In this document: one piece after another, positions 4,632 to 6,358 of the stretch
Layout: the number at the start of each line of letters is the position of its first letter
Position numbering within the stretch: position 1 is the first letter of the stretch
Assembly: GCA_031272845.1 (NCBI GenBank)
Contig: JAISTA010000156.1
Coordinates: 1-6,358 of the forward strand
Direction: 5' to 3'
Length of the DNA stretch: 6,358 bases
Source of the DNA: Oscillospiraceae bacterium
Lineage (GTDB): Bacteria; Bacillota; Clostridia; Oscillospirales; Oscillospiraceae
Notes under the pieces: generated by a model
What the model saw: the letters and a program-made list of their open reading frames with translations, nothing else
Databases searched by the model: none
Told to the model about the DNA's origin: nothing
Program-made: the position numbers and the translations under genes

Positions 4632-6358
4632 CTACTCCTCGACCGTCAGTATATCCCCGAAATCAAACAAATTCCCGAACTCGCCGTCGTCCTTGTTTTC
4701 GGCGGGCTCCGTCTCCTCCGCCGGACGCACGGCCGCAGCAGCTGTTGCCGCGCGCTTTTCCTTTTTGAACATAACCGCAGTCGGCGCGCCGAACACCTTT
4801 TCGGCCGCCGCGCGGACAGCCTCCGCGTTAAGCTTAAACACATTCTCCAAAAACGCGTTTTCACTGTACAGAGTCAACACCCCGCCCTCATTTGCAAATA
4901 CGGTGCTAGAAAGCGGCTGTGCAACGCCCCTTTCGAGCAGCGCAAGTATCTTTTGCTTGAGCTCCGCGTCCTCCGCAACAACTGCTGACGGGGCGGCGCG
5001 CACAGGTGCGGGTTCGCGCGGCGGTCTTTCAGGCGCGGCGGCTCTTTGGGGCTCGCGGCGCGGCGCGGCAAAGCTTTGCTTTACCGGCATATCAAAGGGC
5101 GGCGCGTCGTCGTCATCATACGGCGGACGATCCGCGTCGTCGTACGGCGGTCTGTCCGTATCGTCATAGGGCGGCCTGTCGCCGGGTATGTCAAAAGGCG
5201 GAGCGTCTTCTGATTGCGCGGGTACAGCCGTCTCCCGCTGCGCCGCGGCTTGGCGCGGTGCGGCAGCCTGTACAGGCGCGGCTGAAACCGCTTTTTGCAT
5301 CCGCGCTTCAATATCCGACAGGCGGGACAGCAGCACTTCCTCCCCGCCGTCAGTCACCGCGCTTTCGGAGACAAGCCGCGCGAGAAGTATCTCCGCAATG
5401 ACCTTGTCATACCGCGATTTTGTGAATTTTCCGCGTGTTTCAGAGATCTGAGACAGCAGATAAAGGCACCGGTCCGCCGGAATCAGACTCTTTAGCTCGT
5501 CAATCTCACGGGCGCTTGCGCCGGAGGTGCAAAGCTGCGTCTGACCGCTTTTTTCGTACACAAACAGGTCGCGCAAAATGCCGAGCAGTTCGTCAAACAC
5601 AGACGAAATGTCGCTCCCGGAGGTATAAACCCGCGTCAGCATTTCAATCGCCGGGGCAAGCTTGCGCTGCGCGATAGCTGACAGCAGCTCTGTCAGGCTC
5701 CCGGCTGACGGCAGGCCGACAAGCTGGCGCACGGCCTCGTCTGTTATCGGCGAAACGGAGGCCGCTTGGTCGAGTATCGAAAGCGCGTCGCGCATTGCGC
5801 CGTCAGAAAGCCGCGCGATGACGGCCGCTGCGGGCTCCGTCAGCTCAAGGCTTTCTTTTTCGGCGACCTCGCGCAGTCTTTCGGCAATAACCTCGTCCGT
5901 CAGCCGCGCAAACGGGTATATCTGGCAGCGCGAGGTTATCGTCGCGGGTATTTTGCGCAGCTCCGTCGTCGCCAGAATGAACACAAGGTGCTCCGGCGGC
6001 TCCTCAAGCGTTTTCAGCAGAGCGTTAAACGCGCTGCCGGTCATCATATGCACCTCGTCGATAATATACACGCGTTTTTTCAGCCGCGCAGGCAAAAACA
6101 CGCTTTCAGAAAGGAGCTGGCGCACATCGTCCACACGGTTGTTTGAGGCCGCGTCCATTTCCGTAACGTCAGTCGCGCTCCCGGAGAGCACCGACCGGCA
6201 GGCCTCGCATTCGTTGCAAGGCTCGCCGCCGCGCGGGTTTTCGCAGTTAAGCGCGCGCGCAAGGATTTTAGCACAGGAGGTTTTGCCCGTTCCGCGCGTG
6301 CCGACAAAGAGGTATGCGTGGGAGGTTTTGCCGTCCGCAACCTGCCGCCGCAGCGTAT
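4632..6358 (-). CDS. dnaX: DNA polymerase III subunit gamma/tau, 5' end cut off by window
   Basis: The clamp-loader ATPase of the replisome. The frame is open from the right edge (first full codon 6354-6356) to TAG at 4632-4634, giving 574 residues; alignment with memory of B. subtilis DnaX suggests about 26 N-terminal residues are missing. In visible numbering: Walker A GTRGTGKT (19-26); zinc-binding Cys 38, 47, 50, 53; DVTEMDAASNNRVDDVRQL; Walker B VYIIDEVHM (96-104); sensor 1 FILATTE (126-132); the SRC arginine finger (142-144); and the sensor 2 helix SDGAMRDALSILDQ. The collar domain spans about 215-345. A Pro/Ala/Asp-rich linker (about 355-460) holds a tandem repeat, then a folded tau C-terminal domain (about 463-530) and an acidic tail ending GNLFDFGDILTVEE. 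The GTG at 6191 is internal, not the start. An acetyltransferase gene follows, rather than the frequent YbaB/EbfC and recR genes. Confidence 0.97.
   Translation of the reverse strand, partial: TLRRQVADGKTSHAYLFVGTRGTGKTSCAKILARALNCENPRGGEPCNECEACRSVLSGSATDVTEMDAASNNRVDDVRQLLSESVFLPARLKKRVYIIDEVHMMTGSAFNALLKTLEEPPEHLVFILATTELRKIPATITSRCQIYPFARLTDEVIAERLREVAEKESLELTEPAAAVIARLSDGAMRDALSILDQAASVSPITDEAVRQLVGLPSAGSLTELLSAIAQRKLAPAIEMLTRVYTSGSDISSVFDELLGILRDLFVYEKSGQTQLCTSGASAREIDELKSLIPADRCLYLLSQISETRGKFTKSRYDKVIAEILLARLVSESAVTDGGEEVLLSRLSDIEARMQKAVSAAPVQAAAPRQAAAQRETAVPAQSEDAPPFDIPGDRPPYDDTDRPPYDDADRPPYDDDDAPPFDMPVKQSFAAPRREPQRAAAPERPPREPAPVRAAPSAVVAEDAELKQKILALLERGVAQPLSSTVFANEGGVLTLYSENAFLENVFKLNAEAVRAAAEKVFGAPTAVMFKKEKRAATAAAAVRPAEETEPAENKDDGEFGNLFDFGDILTVEE
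5085..5207 (-). repeat. In-frame 24-bp tandem repeat in the dnaX linker
   Basis: Five adjacent units encode, in protein order, DAPPFDIP(G), DRPPYDDT, DRPPYDDA, DRPPYDDD and DAPPFDMP (visible DnaX residues 384-424). The three central units share six of eight residues exactly and are 24 bases each; the outer two are diverged versions with Phe for Tyr and Ala for Arg. Codons vary between units, so the array is not a very recent expansion. It sits in the flexible linker between the collar domain and the tau C-terminal domain, so copy-number change would keep the frame and alter only linker length and charge. Confidence 0.9.

Noticed and set aside
4762..4782. Second A-rich stretch in dnaX (TTCAAAAAGGAAAAG on the - strand) as a slippage site
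   Set aside because: It lies after the C-terminal tau domain, where frameshifting would only change the tail, and the codon phase does not match a slippery heptamer.
5292..5300. A-run (CAAAAAG on the - strand) near the collar/linker boundary of dnaX, considered as a programmed frameshift site for making gamma
   Set aside because: Only five As, and the reading frame (ATG CAA AAA GCG) does not fit the X XXY YYZ slippery pattern; no evidence for a shorter gamma form.

Overview
The window looks like chromosomal core-gene DNA from a fairly GC-rich member of the Clostridia (Bacillota), possibly an Oscillospirales-type gut or environmental lineage. The reasons are the Asp23-family gene followed by nusB and xseA (the yqhY-nusB-...-xseA neighbourhood of Bacillota), a B. 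subtilis-like DnaX N-terminal region, and GC-rich third codon positions. The taxonomic guess is inference from gene order and protein flavour only.

Left half, + strand (1-3808): the 3' part of an Asp23/Gls24-family gene, then after a 102-base gap nusB (transcription antitermination), xseA (exonuclease VII large subunit) and a large polytopic membrane protein resembling GT-C-type glycosyltransferases and the '6-pyruvoyl-tetrahydropterin synthase-related' membrane family. nusB/xseA and xseA/membrane protein each overlap by the four bases ATGA, so the three genes are probably one translationally coupled operon. The usual xseA partner, xseB, and the folD seen here in Bacillus are both absent from this cluster.

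Middle (3809-4012): a convergent intergenic region with no credible gene. It holds an extended -10-like element overlapping the stop codon of the membrane gene, a strong + strand intrinsic terminator with a GAAA-capped stem, and a second, nearly perfect hairpin flanked by A and T runs that can serve both strands.

Right half, - strand (4013-6358): dnaX (DNA polymerase III gamma/tau, missing only about 26 N-terminal residues beyond the right edge), followed 28 bases downstream by a GNAT-family acetyltransferase with a strong Shine-Dalgarno sequence. The more common followers of dnaX, the YbaB/EbfC gene and recR, are not present. The tau linker carries an in-frame tandem repeat of an eight-residue Asp/Pro/Tyr unit.

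I see no mobile element, CRISPR array, tRNA, rRNA or defence system. The window is mainly housekeeping (transcription, DNA repair, replication) with two accessory-type genes inserted into conserved neighbourhoods. I did not find a clearly undescribed system; the points of interest are the gene-order departures, the DnaX repeat and the possible short transcript in the convergent region.
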